A stretch of DNA of 64,000 nucleotides from Deltaproteobacteria bacterium (GTDB lineage: Bacteria > Myxococcota_A > Polyangia > Polyangiales > JADJMO01), in NCBI GenBank assembly GCA_022843175.1, contig JALHOE010000005.1, positions 41,885-105,884 of the forward strand. The letters are read 5' to 3'. The stretch's first letter is position 1, and every line of letters begins with the position of its first letter. A model generated the notes under the pieces. That model saw only the letters and a program-made list of their open reading frames with translations. It was not told the DNA's origin and did no database searches. Position numbers and translations under genes: made by a program. Positions 1-8,980 of the stretch are shown here, one piece after another.

Positions 1-2233
1 AGTAGCCCATGCTCTCCATCCGCTCGAGCGCGGACTTGGCGTTCTTCTTCTGCGTGGCGTCGAGGCCCTTGCCGTCGTCCTCGATGAAGACCACCAACTG
101 CTTGCAGAGGTCGGTCACCGCCTTCTGGCGCTCGGCGAACGTGACCTCTTTGAGCTTCTTGATGTGCTGGGGGAACACCACCGTGTTGGCGACCCTCTGC
201 CCCGGGTGGTCGATCGACCAGGCGGCGATGCCGCTGATCACGCCGCGGCGGAAGTCCGCCGGATCGCCCTTCACGCCGAGCATCTTCTCGACGTGCTGCA
301 TGAGCGTGGGATCGGGCTCTTCGTAGTCGCCGGTGACGTTGTTCTTCACCTTCTCGCCCTTGGTCCACACCGAGACCTGCAGGACGTAGCGGTCGAACAA
401 GTCGACCCAGGAGCGCTCCTCGACGATGCCGGAGGCGACGCGCAGCTCGTCCTCCCAGAGATCGATGAGGCGCGCTTTGGCGTGGTCGCGGAAGGCGCGG
501 GTGTCGTGGTAGCCGCCGGCGAGCGGCTCTTGCTGGAGCCACTCGTACTCGGAGGTGCGGCTCGACAGCTCGTCGAGCTCGTCGAGCACGGCGACCGGGG
601 AGAGGCAGGAGAAGCGCGGGTCCTGCGCGGCGTCGAGCAGCACCGTCTTGAGCTCGCGCGGCGAGGCGCCGATCCGACCCTCGTAGATCGGGTAGGTCCG
701 GCTCTCGTCCCACACGTCCTTGATCGACGCGCGGAGCACCTTGGCCTGCTCGGCGTCGAGCCGCTCGGGGAGGATGCCCTGCGCGTAGAGATCGGCCTTC
801 TCGGTGGCCGTGATCGTGGCGATGACCGAGGCGAGGTTCTTCTCGAACCGCTCGGGCGACGGCTTGCGCATGCGGGTGAGCACCGCGAAGAGCGCGGCGA
901 CGAACGTGGCGTGCGGCGCGACGTGACGGCGGACCTGCGGCGCGATCTGCGCGTCGTAGATGGACTGCTCCTCGACCCATGACCGCAGGTAGCCGGTGCG
1001 CAGCAGCTCGAGCCGGCCGCGGAACGACGCCCACTCCGGGTGCTCGCGGAGCGCCGAGAGGTGGACCTCGTTCGCGCTCCCGATCATGACGCAGTTGAGC
1101 TGCACGTTCTGGTGCTGCAGCGCGACCTCGCCGGTCTCGATCGAGAGCTGGAGGTATTTGTAGGCGTCGAGCGGTCGCTTGAGGAGGTCGCTGTATTCGA
1201 GGAGACCGCCGGCCGCGTCGATCAGCTCGCCGAACGCCTCGAACAGCGTGATCGCCTGCAGCGACGCGGGCAGGGCGGCGAGCGAGCGGTCGGCGGTGAT
1301 CTGCCGCTCGCCCGCGTCGACGCTCATTTGCGGGCCGATGGTGACCGCGCCCACGCGATAGCGACGGGAGATGAAGTAGCGCTCCACGCTCACGTGCCGG
1401 AGCACCTGCTTGAGGTCTCCCCGATAGCTGTTGAGGAGCGCCTCGAAGACCTGCTGGCTCTTGTGCGACAGCCGACCGCGCATCAGCCACTCGGGCGGCG
1501 GCTCGGTGATGCCGTGCGCGGCGAGCGCGCGCTGCACGACCTCGTGACGAGCGGCGGTGGGCAGCAGGAACAGCGGGTGATCGCGGACCTCGACGTGGAG
1601 CTTGGCGTCGATGAGGTCCTCGTCGAGGTGGGCGAACGAGCCGTCGTCGCGCGCGGCGGAGCCCTCGCCGCCGAAGCCGATCTTGGTCTTGATCGTCTTG
1701 GCGCTGGGGAACACCCAGTGGAAGCGGTAGAGCGCGCCCTCTTCGAGTGTGGAGTAGTGCTCGAGCGCGCGGATGAGGCACGCGGCGATGGTGGACTTCG
1801 ACGAGCCGTTGGGACCGTGGAGCAGGATGAGCTTGTTGGGGCGGCCCTCGCGGCCGAAGTTCTCGAAGATGCGGAAGATCTCTCCCTGCACCTCTTCCTG
1901 CCCGACCAGGTGCTCGCGCTGCACGGCGCCCTCGGCGAAGGGCAGGTCGAACAGCCGATAGCGCGTGCGCTTGCCCCACGGTTTGTCGCTCGTGACGGTG
2001 CCGTAGTGCAGGAACATGTCGCGCACGTAGCGGCTCGCGTCGCGCCCCTGGCGCGCCGGGTCCTTCGCGTAGAGATCGAGGAACTCCTGGAACGAGAGCA
2101 CCCGCCGACCGACCTCGAACCCCTGACGCACGCCCTCGGCGATGCGTTCGAGATCGCTCGCGAGATCCGGCGCGCGGTTGCCGCCGTTGGTGGAGGACTG
2201 CTTCGAGCGCGTCTCTTCGCTCTGCTCGGGCAT
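1..2233 (-). CDS. prkA: PrkA-family serine protein kinase (partial, 3' end off window)
   Basis: The minus strand stays open from an ATG at 2233 to the left edge, so the C-terminus is missing. The track omits it because no stop is present. A P-loop GPNGSSKST lies near residue 134, preceded by the pattern typical of the PrkA AAA domain (for example LVGQEEVQGEIFRIF). This fits PrkA/YeaG, a cytoplasmic stress or starvation Ser/Thr kinase with an N-terminal AAA-like domain and a C-terminal kinase domain. At least 744 residues are encoded, longer than the roughly 640-690 I recall for typical PrkA. In many genomes prkA precedes yeaH and spoVR-like genes, which would lie off the window. The gene is divergent from the lipoprotein at 2268, with a 34-bp gap that must hold both promoters. 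The family call is firm; the substrate is unknown. Confidence 0.9.
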   Translation of the reverse strand, partial: MPEQSEETRSKQSSTNGGNRAPDLASDLERIAEGVRQGFEVGRRVLSFQEFLDLYAKDPARQGRDASRYVRDMFLHYGTVTSDKPWGKRTRYRLFDLPFAEGAVQREHLVGQEEVQGEIFRIFENFGREGRPNKLILLHGPNGSSKSTIAACLIRALEHYSTLEEGALYRFHWVFPSAKTIKTKIGFGGEGSAARDDGSFAHLDEDLIDAKLHVEVRDHPLFLLPTAARHEVVQRALAAHGITEPPPEWLMRGRLSHKSQQVFEALLNSYRGDLKQVLRHVSVERYFISRRYRVGAVTIGPQMSVDAGERQITADRSLAALPASLQAITLFEAFGELIDAAGGLLEYSDLLKRPLDAYKYLQLSIETGEVALQHQNVQLNCVMIGSANEVHLSALREHPEWASFRGRLELLRTGYLRSWVEEQSIYDAQIAPQVRRHVAPHATFVAALFAVLTRMRKPSPERFEKNLASVIATITATEKADLYAQGILPERLDAEQAKVLRASIKDVWDESRTYPIYEGRIGASPRELKTVLLDAAQDPRFSCLSPVAVLDELDELSSRTSEYEWLQQEPLAGGYHDTRAFRDHAKARLIDLWEDELRVASGIVEERSWVDLFDRYVLQVSVWTKGEKVKNNVTGDYEEPDPTLMQHVEKMLGVKGDPADFRRGVISGIAAWSIDHPGQRVANTVVFPQHIKKLKEVTFAERQKAVTDLCKQLVVFIEDDGKGLDATQKKNAKSALERMESMGY

Positions 2234-2267
2234 TGCCCCGGAGCGTAGCAGAACTAACCTTGCTGCC

Positions 2268-3038
2268 GTGGGCACCGAACGTTGGATCTCGATCTTTGCG
2301 CTCGTGCTCGTGGCGTGCGAGCGCGAGCCGCGCGATCCCACGGACTATCCGGCCGAGTGCCCACCCGATACCCAGTGGGACGGCACGCGATGCGTGATCA
2401 CCCGGGTCGTCGCCTCCCCGCCGGTCGATTTGATGGACGGGCTCTTCCTCGTCGCCGGCACCCGCGCGGACGGTCAGGCCTACTCGGGCACGGCTCTGCT
2501 CACCGCGCTCGCCGCTGGCGGCCCCTACAAAATCGAATACGAGCTCGCCGGTGAGAAGCTCGTCGGCGTCGGCGCGCGGCGCGGGGACGTGCTGTCGGTC
2601 GGTTGGTCCACCGACAAGGACTTCGGCGTCGTCGACTACGTGGCCCGCGGCGACGGCACGCTCGACGGCGTGTGGTACGACAACACGTCCACGGCGCCCG
2701 GCCGCGAGCTCCTCACCGGCGGCCTCACCAACCTCGCCGGCGCGTACACCATCCAGAAGGGCATCGCGCCGTCGGGCACGAGCTACGCCGGCACGTGCGA
2801 TCTGGCGGTCACCGGCGAGCTGCACACGCTCATCTGGCACGTCGGCAAGGACACCTTCCGCGGCCTCGGCGTCCGCGACGGCGACGTGCTGTCGGTCGGC
2901 TTCAGCACCGCCCAATCCGGTAATTTCGGCGTCGCTCAGTACAAGCTCGCGGGCACCAAGCTCGTCGGCCGCTGGGCCGAGTGGTCGCAGAAGGTGCCCG
3001 GGCTCGGCAGCGAGACGCTCACCCGCGATCCGAAATGA
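2268..3038 (+). CDS. Lipoprotein with an internal duplication, function unknown
   Basis: The ORF track opens this frame at 2142, inside prkA. I prefer the GTG at 2268 because it gives a compact signal peptide ending in a lipobox (ALVLVAC), predicting a lipid-anchored envelope protein of 256 residues. A short Cys-containing linker (CPPDTQWDGTRC) follows; a similar C-x-WDG-x-C linker occurs in the Sel1 lipoprotein at 3891. The rest contains two copies of one unit, recognisable by GDVLSVGWSTDKDFGVVDY and GDVLSVGFSTAQSGNFGVAQY, suggesting a duplicated beta-rich fold. No catalytic motif was recognised. Confidence 0.75.
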   Translation: MGTERWISIFALVLVACEREPRDPTDYPAECPPDTQWDGTRCVITRVVASPPVDLMDGLFLVAGTRADGQAYSGTALLTALAAGGPYKIEYELAGEKLVGVGARRGDVLSVGWSTDKDFGVVDYVARGDGTLDGVWYDNTSTAPGRELLTGGLTNLAGAYTIQKGIAPSGTSYAGTCDLAVTGELHTLIWHVGKDTFRGLGVRDGDVLSVGFSTAQSGNFGVAQYKLAGTKLVGRWAEWSQKVPGLGSETLTRDPK

Positions 3039-3044
3039 AGCGGC

Positions 3045-3839
3045 TCAGCCCATCATGTCGAGGAACGGACCGGCGCCGAGGAGCGAGGTGCCGCCGTCGA
3101 TGAGGAGCGTGGCGCCGGTGACGTAGGCGCCGGCCGGCGAGACGAGGAAGAGGACCGCCTCGCAGACCTCGTCGATCGTGCCGTAGCGGCCGAGCGGCAC
3201 GCGCTTCTTGAAGTTGGCCTGCACGTCGCCGGGGGCGAGCCGCGACATGCCCTCGGTGTCCTCGATGGGGCCGGGGGCGACGGCGTTGACCCGAATGCCG
3301 GAGCGCGCCCATTCGAGCGCGAGGTCGCGCGTCAGCTTCTCGATGCCGGCCTTCGCCGCGCCGGCGTGGCACTGCAGCGGCGTGGGGACCTCGGCCTGGG
3401 TGGCGGTGATGCTGACAATGCTGCCACCGTGCTTCGACAGCTGCTCGAACGCGGCGCGACAGGTGTTGAAGGTGCCGCAGAGGTCGATGTCGATCACGGT
3501 GCGGAACCCGTTGGCGGACAGGGTCGCCGCGGGGGCGAGGAAGTTGCCGGCCGCGCTGTTGATGACGATGTCGAGGCCGCCGAACGCCTCGACCGTGGAC
3601 TTGAGCGCCTGCTCGACGTCCGGGTACTTGCGGACGTCGGCCGGAAAGGCGCGCGCCTCGCCGCCCGCGGCCTGGATTTCCTTCACCACGGCCTCGAGCT
3701 TCTCGGCCGTACGCCCGAGGAGGGCGACCTTCGCCCCCTGCTTGGCGAGCCGCAGCGCGATGCCGCGGCCGATACCGCTGCCGCCCCCGGTAACGAAGGC
3801 GACCTTACCCCGAAGCAGGTTGTCGACGAAGACGCTCAT
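3045..3839 (-). CDS. Short-chain dehydrogenase, 2,4-dienoyl-CoA reductase-like
   Basis: This 264-residue Rossmann-fold SDR has a glycine-rich cofactor loop TGGGSGIGRG near residue 18 and the NSAAGNF motif near residue 93. The order AAGNFLAPAATLSANGFRTV and the segment HAGAAKAG resemble the peroxisomal-type 2,4-dienoyl-CoA reductases, where the usual SDR tyrosine of YxxxK is absent; here a His or Gly stands at that place while Lys is kept. That points to auxiliary beta-oxidation of unsaturated acyl-CoAs with NADPH, although FabG-like annotation by general SDR similarity is possible. It is divergent from the Sel1 lipoprotein (51-bp gap), and its stop lies 6 nt from the convergent gene at 2268. 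The track's longer ORF (to 4679) runs through the neighbouring gene and is not supported. Confidence 0.85.
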   Translation of the reverse strand: MSVFVDNLLRGKVAFVTGGGSGIGRGIALRLAKQGAKVALLGRTAEKLEAVVKEIQAAGGEARAFPADVRKYPDVEQALKSTVEAFGGLDIVINSAAGNFLAPAATLSANGFRTVIDIDLCGTFNTCRAAFEQLSKHGGSIVSITATQAEVPTPLQCHAGAAKAGIEKLTRDLALEWARSGIRVNAVAPGPIEDTEGMSRLAPGDVQANFKKRVPLGRYGTIDEVCEAVLFLVSPAGAYVTGATLLIDGGTSLLGAGPFLDMMG

Positions 3840-3890
3840 CCCCCCACGCTTGCCGGAGGTGGCCGGTGGGTGCAAGGGTTGGGCTTCGGT

Positions 3891-5339
3891 ATGCGCGCGG
3901 CCCTCGTCGTTGTCCTCGCTCTCTCGCCCCTTCTGGGGGTCGGGTGCCCCGGGCCGGGCGCCGTCGCCAAAGAGGTCCGCAGCAAGCCGGCGGTCGAGGT
4001 GCCGGGCGAAGCGCGCTGTGGCGTCGCCAAGGGGCACGCCGAGCCGCTGATCGTCGAGTGGCCGAGCAGCGTGCGCGCGAAGCTCGAGGCCCTCGCGCAC
4101 AAGGGGCTCGTCGCGGTGCACTGGAAGGGCTGCGAGCTCGAGGTGCTCCCCCGCTGTCGCGTCGCGGGCGCGTACGCGTGGCAGCCGATCACCCGCAAAG
4201 AAGACCGCGTCAGCATGCGCGATCAGGACGAGCTGTGGGCCAACGTCCCGATCGGTGCGTCGGGGCTCGAGGGCAAGCTCGCGCGCTCCGGCGCCCTTCA
4301 CGTCAAGATGACCATCGTCGGGCGCTGGTCGGCCGATCGCGACGCGGTCCGCGCCGACGAGCTGGCGGGAGAGTGCGTGCGGGCGACCCACGTGGTCACG
4401 GCGATGGCCGCCGGCGCGTTCGATTTCTGGGCGGGGGCCGAGGCCGAGGTCTCGGCCGCGGTCTCGGTCGCCAACGTCGGCGCGGGCGGAAAGAGCGGCT
4501 CGTCGGCGGAGCTGATCAACCGAGACGGCGACACGGCGGCCTGCACCAAGTCCACCAACGCCGACAGCGCGCCCCCCGACGGCTGTGGCGCGTTGCTCCG
4601 CATCGAGCTCGCGCAGATCGGCGACGCCAAGCCGAGCGATCCTCCCCAGTGCACCGGCAAGACCACGTGGGACGGGCACCAGTGCGCGGCGTTGGTCGTC
4701 GGCAGCGGCGTGGAGTGCCCCGCCGGCTTCACCGTGCAGAACGACCAGTGCGTGAAGATCGCCGCCGCGCCGAGCAGCTCCGTCGCGTCCCCCAAGGCCC
4801 CCAAGCTGTGCGCCTACGGCGACGCGATCGAGTGCACGCGCAACTGCGAGGTCGAGGGCGACGGCTCGAGCTGCAACGACCTCGCGCTGATGCTCTCGCG
4901 CGGCGACGGCGTCACGCTCGACGAAGCGAAGTCCACCAAGTTCTTCATCCGCGCCTGCGATCTCGGGAGCGCCATCGGCTGCAACAACGCCGGAATGCGC
5001 GTCGAGTACGGGCGCGGCGTGCCCAAGGACGAGGCCACCGCGGCGACGCTCTACACCAAGGCGTGCGACAGCGGCATGCCGGCCGCGTGCAACAACCTCG
5101 GCCGCATGTTGATCAACGGGTGGGGCGTCACCAAGGACGAGCCGCGCGCCGTCGATCTCTTTCGCAAGGGCTGCGGACAGGGCGACATCGGCGCGTGCGC
5201 CAACCTTGGCTGGTGCTACGTGCGCGGGCGCGGCGTGCTCGCCGACCGCACCGTCGGCGTCGGCTTCCTCCGCAAGGCGTGCAAGGGCGGCAACAGCTGG
5301 TCGTGCGACCGTCTCAAGGAGCTGAAGGAGCCGCTGTGA
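3891..5339 (+). CDS. Sel1-repeat lipoprotein
   Basis: The start is set at ATG 3891, which gives a hydrophobic signal ending in a lipobox-like LLGVGC; the upstream part of the 657-residue track ORF overlaps the SDR gene antisense. The mature protein of about 460 residues has an N-terminal domain without recognised motifs, a Cys-paired linker around CTGKTTWDGHQC, and a C-terminal block of about four Sel1/HcpA-type repeats. These show the pattern GDG.., GRGVPKDEA, GWGVTKDEP, GRGV, with a Cys pair per repeat as in secreted Hcp proteins. Sel1 repeats form an alpha-solenoid used for protein contacts. Its 3' end overlaps the convergent ferritin-like gene by 26 nt. Confidence 0.85.
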   Translation: MRAALVVVLALSPLLGVGCPGPGAVAKEVRSKPAVEVPGEARCGVAKGHAEPLIVEWPSSVRAKLEALAHKGLVAVHWKGCELEVLPRCRVAGAYAWQPITRKEDRVSMRDQDELWANVPIGASGLEGKLARSGALHVKMTIVGRWSADRDAVRADELAGECVRATHVVTAMAAGAFDFWAGAEAEVSAAVSVANVGAGGKSGSSAELINRDGDTAACTKSTNADSAPPDGCGALLRIELAQIGDAKPSDPPQCTGKTTWDGHQCAALVVGSGVECPAGFTVQNDQCVKIAAAPSSSVASPKAPKLCAYGDAIECTRNCEVEGDGSSCNDLALMLSRGDGVTLDEAKSTKFFIRACDLGSAIGCNNAGMRVEYGRGVPKDEATAATLYTKACDSGMPAACNNLGRMLINGWGVTKDEPRAVDLFRKGCGQGDIGACANLGWCYVRGRGVLADRTVGVGFLRKACKGGNSWSCDRLKELKEPL

Positions 5340-6171
5340 GGTCGCGCCGCTCGCGCCAGGCGCGCGACGCGTCGAGCTCGAAGCGCTCGAGGCCGGGCAC
5401 GACCGCGTGCTCGATGGTCTCGTAGAAGATCTGCCGTCCGCGCGCGCGCGGTTGCAGCCCGAGGGCGAGCTCGTCGTCCGAGAGCGGACGCTCGGCGATG
5501 CCGCGCATGGCGAGCGCGGCCTCGAGGGTCGAGAACGCGTGCTGCAGGTAGCGCTCGAGCGAGGCGAGCACCTCGCGGTGCTCGGCGAGCCACGGGCGCC
5601 ACGCCTCGAGGTAGTGGAAGCCGAACTGCCCGTGGAGGACCTCGTCGGCGAGGAGCCTGCGCGCCGCGTCGCGGAGGAAGGGGTCGCGCGTGGTCTCGAC
5701 CTCGTCGACCAGCCGGGCGATCGCGATCATCTCGGAGAGACAGGTGGTGTAGATGACGTTGCGGAGCGCGCGCTCCTCGACGGTGCAGCCGCGGTGGGTG
5801 GCGAGCGGCGCGACCTCGACGTCGACCAGGCAGCTCGCGTCGCCGCCGAGCGCTGCGACGACGACGCCGCAGGTCTCGGTGTGACGAAGCTCGTCCTGCG
5901 CCATTCGCAGCATGACCACCTTCGCGTCGAGGGACGCGTTGGCCTCGATGAGCTGGAGCGCGAGCGCGCCGAACACCGCCGTGGAGCGGTGCTCGGCGCC
6001 CATGCGCGACGTCCACGCCTCGCGCACGGCGGTGACGGCGCGCGGATCGTAGACGCTGGCGTCGAAGCCGGGGACGAGCTGCTCGGTGCGACGGATTCCG
6101 TCGTCGAGGGCGCGGTACTCCCGTTCGATGAGGCCCCCCGAGCCGGCGATGGCGACGCGACGTTCGTTCAC
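5314..6171 (-). CDS. Ferritin-like (diiron) domain protein
   Basis: A 285-residue, mainly helical protein. Two carboxylate-His motifs spaced as in four-helix diiron proteins are visible: AQDELRHTE near residue 110 and LADEVLHGQFGFH near residue 180, with further Glu residues in the preceding helices. This supports a ferritin-like fold binding two metals, as in rubrerythrin- or AurF-like oxygenases. The substrate or storage role cannot be told. It starts 7 nt after the DUF72 gene stop and is likely the last gene of a three-gene minus-strand operon with that gene and the small lipoprotein. Confidence 0.7.
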   Translation of the reverse strand: MNERRVAIAGSGGLIEREYRALDDGIRRTEQLVPGFDASVYDPRAVTAVREAWTSRMGAEHRSTAVFGALALQLIEANASLDAKVVMLRMAQDELRHTETCGVVVAALGGDASCLVDVEVAPLATHRGCTVEERALRNVIYTTCLSEMIAIARLVDEVETTRDPFLRDAARRLLADEVLHGQFGFHYLEAWRPWLAEHREVLASLERYLQHAFSTLEAALAMRGIAERPLSDDELALGLQPRARGRQIFYETIEHAVVPGLERFELDASRAWRERRDLTAAPSAP

Positions 6172-6178
6172 GGCGCGC

Positions 6179-7120
6179 TCAGCCTAGCGCGATCTTCTCG
6201 GCGAGCGCGCGGATGGTGAGCGGCGCCGAGCCCTCGGCCTTGTTGTTCACGAGGACGAACACCGCGCGTCCGGCGCGGACCGCGCGCGCCACCAACTCGA
6301 CGACCTGATTGCGCATGGCCTCCTGCACGTCGATGAGGTGGTCGAAGGGGAGGCACGCGCGGCGACGCTCCTCGTAGACCATGCCGGGCGGCAACATCAG
6401 CCGCGCCACGATCGGCGCCGGGGACGCCTCGAACAGCCCGTGGCGCGCGGCCCACGCCATCTGCTCGGCGAGGGGCGGCATCGTCGGATGGAACGTGAAG
6501 CAGAGCGGGACGCCGTTCGCGGAGAGCGCGCGCCCGAGCTCTGCGGTCAGCAGGTTGCGATCGCGCACCTCGACGGTGAGGGGGAACTCTCGCCGTCGCG
6601 CCTCGCGCAGGAATCGATCGACGTCGCGCGCGAAGACGTCCGGTCGGTGCGACTCGCCGGCCGGCACCTCGAGGACCAGCGCGCCGGTGTGGGCGGCGAA
6701 CGCGGCGCGGTGCGGCGCGAGCACCTCCTCGTCGAAGGTGGCGAGCGAGAGGTAGCGCGGGTTGGCCTCGCCCTTGACCCACGGCTTGGTCAACAGCTCC
6801 CACACCTTCGCGACCGCGAGGAACCCCGCGGGCAGCTGGTCGCTCCACGCCTGCAGGTCGTGCGCGGCGATCGGTCCGTAGTAGCTGCGATCGATCCCCA
6901 CCGTCCGCAGCAGCGGGTGGGTCGCGTAGATCGCGAGCCCCTCGCGCGCGAGGCGCGTGTCTCCCCATTCGCGGTTTGGCCACACGATCCCGCGCCAGCC
7001 GGGGAACGACCACGACGACGTCCCCATGCGGAGCTCGCGCGGGAGCCGGCGGGCGAGCGCGCGGTTGGCCTCGTCGTCGCCCGGCGAGCGCTCGGCGGCG
7101 AACAGGCCGAGCTGACTCAC
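6179..7120 (-). CDS. DUF72 family protein (YecE-like TIM barrel)
   Basis: The track starts this ORF at 7189, but a GTG at 7120 overlaps the stop of the upstream lipoprotein as GTGA, the usual sign of translational coupling, so I use 7120 (313 residues). The sequence has the family signature near the N-terminus (MGTSSWSFPGWRGIVW, then a Tyr-rich IDRSYYG segment) and NNKAEGSAP near the C-terminus, matching DUF72/YecE proteins. These are predicted TIM-barrel proteins of unknown biochemical role, sometimes linked to DNA metabolism. Cytoplasmic, no signal peptide. Confidence 0.85.
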   Translation of the reverse strand: MSQLGLFAAERSPGDDEANRALARRLPRELRMGTSSWSFPGWRGIVWPNREWGDTRLAREGLAIYATHPLLRTVGIDRSYYGPIAAHDLQAWSDQLPAGFLAVAKVWELLTKPWVKGEANPRYLSLATFDEEVLAPHRAAFAAHTGALVLEVPAGESHRPDVFARDVDRFLREARRREFPLTVEVRDRNLLTAELGRALSANGVPLCFTFHPTMPPLAEQMAWAARHGLFEASPAPIVARLMLPPGMVYEERRRACLPFDHLIDVQEAMRNQVVELVARAVRAGRAVFVLVNNKAEGSAPLTIRALAEKIALG

Positions 7121-7455
7121 GCAGGCAGATCCGGCGGGGGGAGCGGCCCGATCGCGATCGGATACTTGGGCCGCGTGCCCGGCACGCACGCGCCGCCGTT
7201 GTACGCGAGCTCACCCTTCTTGCAGACCCGAGCGGCCGCCGCGGCGTGGTTGTCCCACGAGCAACGGCACTTGCCCGTGCCCTCGGTGGGATCGCCCTGC
7301 ACGATGCTCGGCTTGTCGTCCTCGGTGGCGACCTTACTCGTCGTGGGCGCGGGCGGTGGCGCGACGACGGCGGGAGGCGGCGGCTCGGCGGCGCAGCCGA
7401 GCGGCGTTACAAGGGCGAGGGCACGCGCGACGCGTAGGAACCGCTCGTCGGGCAT
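7117..7455 (-). CDS. Small lipoprotein, function unknown
   Basis: The start is ATG 7455, within the longer track ORF that begins at 7791. It gives a short signal ending in TPLGC, then a Pro/Ala-rich linker (PPPPAVVAPPP) and a Cys-containing C-terminal part with GKCRCSWDN and a GGACVPGTRP segment, about 112 residues. It looks like an outer-membrane or periplasmic lipoprotein with disulfides. It is the first gene of the apparent operon with DUF72 and ferritin-like proteins. No family was recognised. Confidence 0.65.
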   Translation of the reverse strand: MPDERFLRVARALALVTPLGCAAEPPPPAVVAPPPAPTTSKVATEDDKPSIVQGDPTEGTGKCRCSWDNHAAAAARVCKKGELAYNGGACVPGTRPKYPIAIGPLPPPDLPA

Positions 7456-7481
7456 GCGCCCATGATAGCCGCAGTCCGCGC

Positions 7482-8015
7482 TCAGGCGGCGAGCGGCTGC
7501 TCTGCCGGCTCGGCCAGCGACACCGCCAGCTGCCGTCGCGCGCGGTGCAGCCGCGACATCACGGTTCCGATCGGCACGCCGAGCGCGTCGGCGGCGTCGC
7601 GGTAGCTGCGTTCGGCGACGTCGACCATCAGCACCACGTCGCGGAAGGAGCTCGGCAGCTCCTCGAGCGCGCGCTTCACCTTGGGCGACAGATCGCGGAG
7701 CTCGGCGACGGCGTCGTCCTGCGCGGTCCACGAGCAGGGATCGATCGCGAGCGACCGCACCGCGTCGCGCTCGCGGCGGCGACGGCGCCAACCCGTCACG
7801 AACAGGGAGAAGACGATCGTCTGCGCCCAGGACTTGAGGTTGGTCCCCGGCTGGAACTGCTCGCGGAAGCGGAGGGCGCGCTCGATGGCGTCCTGCACCA
7901 GATCCTCGGCGCGCGCTTCGTCTCGCGTGAGACGCAGAGCACGCGCGCGCAGGTCCGGACGCAGCGCGCAGAGGTCACGAGCGAACGAATCGGTCGAGAT
8001 GGGCATGGTCAACAT
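7482..8015 (-). CDS. ECF-type RNA polymerase sigma factor
   Basis: A 177-residue protein with sigma70 region 2 (RDEARAEDLVQDAIERALRF, then a core-binding helix) and region 4 (LPSSFRDVVLMVDVAERSYR, ending GTVMSRLHRARRQL). Its length and two-domain layout fit the extracytoplasmic-function class. A good ribosome-binding site (AAAGGA, 7 nt spacing) supports ATG 8015 over the in-frame ATG at 8006. No anti-sigma gene adjoins it; the next minus-strand gene is the small lipoprotein 26 nt downstream, so its control and regulon are unknown. Confidence 0.9.
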   Translation of the reverse strand: MLTMPISTDSFARDLCALRPDLRARALRLTRDEARAEDLVQDAIERALRFREQFQPGTNLKSWAQTIVFSLFVTGWRRRRRERDAVRSLAIDPCSWTAQDDAVAELRDLSPKVKRALEELPSSFRDVVLMVDVAERSYRDAADALGVPIGTVMSRLHRARRQLAVSLAEPAEQPLAA

Positions 8016-8300
8016 CGAAGAATCCTTTCGAGGACAAACGTCCCCCCGGTCGACCTGCGGACACGCAGGACGACACGCCTCATCGGGCTGGGCCCGACAC
8101 CGTGTGTGACCGTCACCGGAGTGACTGGCGCTTCTTTGAGCAAGCCGCGAGCCAGCGGCGGAAACGTCTATTTCCCGTGTGATTCGCGCGCGTGTGGTCG
8201 CCCACCCGCTGCCAGTTTGACACGCACGCGGCTCGGCGACGTCAAAGGATCCAACCTTGCGAGGTCACCCTCGGTACCGTAGGCCTGAGTTCACGGCATC

Positions 8301-8957
8301 ATGCAACGACCGTCCGGACCGCACGCCGATCCCGAAGCCCTCCGGGCGACGATCGAGCGCGCCCTCGATCGAGAGGATCCGGAAGGGGATGTGATCCCGA
8401 TGCTCGAGCGTTTGCAGCGGATCGCGGTGGACGGCAGCGACCACCGCCGGTTCGCCGACCGTCGCCTCGCCGAGCTGCTCCTCGAAGCAGAGCCGTGGCG
8501 CGCGGCCGTGCACCTGCGTCGCCTCCTCGAGCGCCCCGGCGGGGACGAGGAGGACGCGCACTGGGCGTTGATGGGGCTCGCGCAGGCGCTCCTCGGCAAC
8601 CACCAGTTCGCCGCGCGCGCCTATCGCAAGGCCCTCGCGATCGATCCCGGCAACCCGTGGTACGCGCACAACCTCGGCCACCTGCTCGACGTCGCGCTCG
8701 ACCGCCCGCACGAGGCCCTTCGCTACCTCGAGGTGTCGTACAAGAAGCTCCCTCACGGGATCGCGATCGGGTGCAGCTACGTCCACGCGCTGTGGCGTTG
8801 CGAGCGCATCGACGACGCGCGGCGGGTGCTTCGTCCGCTCATGACGCGTCACGGCTACGACCCGGACGTGTGGGCGCTCGCCGCGCAGCTGGATCGCCAC
8901 CGCGACGACTCGCGCCGCCGTCGCCGTCGCGCATCGAGGAAGAAGACCGAGCGCTGA
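8301..8957 (+). CDS. TPR-repeat protein
   Basis: A 218-residue protein without a signal peptide. The middle carries tetratricopeptide-like helices: HWALMGLAQALLGNHQFAARAYRKALAIDPGNP is a clear TPR, and a further repeat follows (YAHNLGHLLDVALDRPHEALRYLEVSYK). The C-terminus is strongly basic (RRRRRRASRKK). TPRs are protein-interaction scaffolds. It precedes the TolC-like gene by 23 nt and may be co-transcribed, but no direct functional link is visible. Confidence 0.75.
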   Translation: MQRPSGPHADPEALRATIERALDREDPEGDVIPMLERLQRIAVDGSDHRRFADRRLAELLLEAEPWRAAVHLRRLLERPGGDEEDAHWALMGLAQALLGNHQFAARAYRKALAIDPGNPWYAHNLGHLLDVALDRPHEALRYLEVSYKKLPHGIAIGCSYVHALWRCERIDDARRVLRPLMTRHGYDPDVWALAAQLDRHRDDSRRRRRRASRKKTER

Positions 8958-8980
8958 TCGGTTATGGTGCGCGCCTCGCC

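Noticed and set aside
1040-2248. Plus-strand 402-residue ORF over prkA
   Set aside because: Shadow of the minus-strand kinase gene, which has a P-loop and conserved PrkA features.
8216-8245. TTGACA near 8217 as a -35 box for the TPR gene at 8301
   Set aside because: No acceptable -10 hexamer at 16-18 nt spacing; too weak to list as a promoter.
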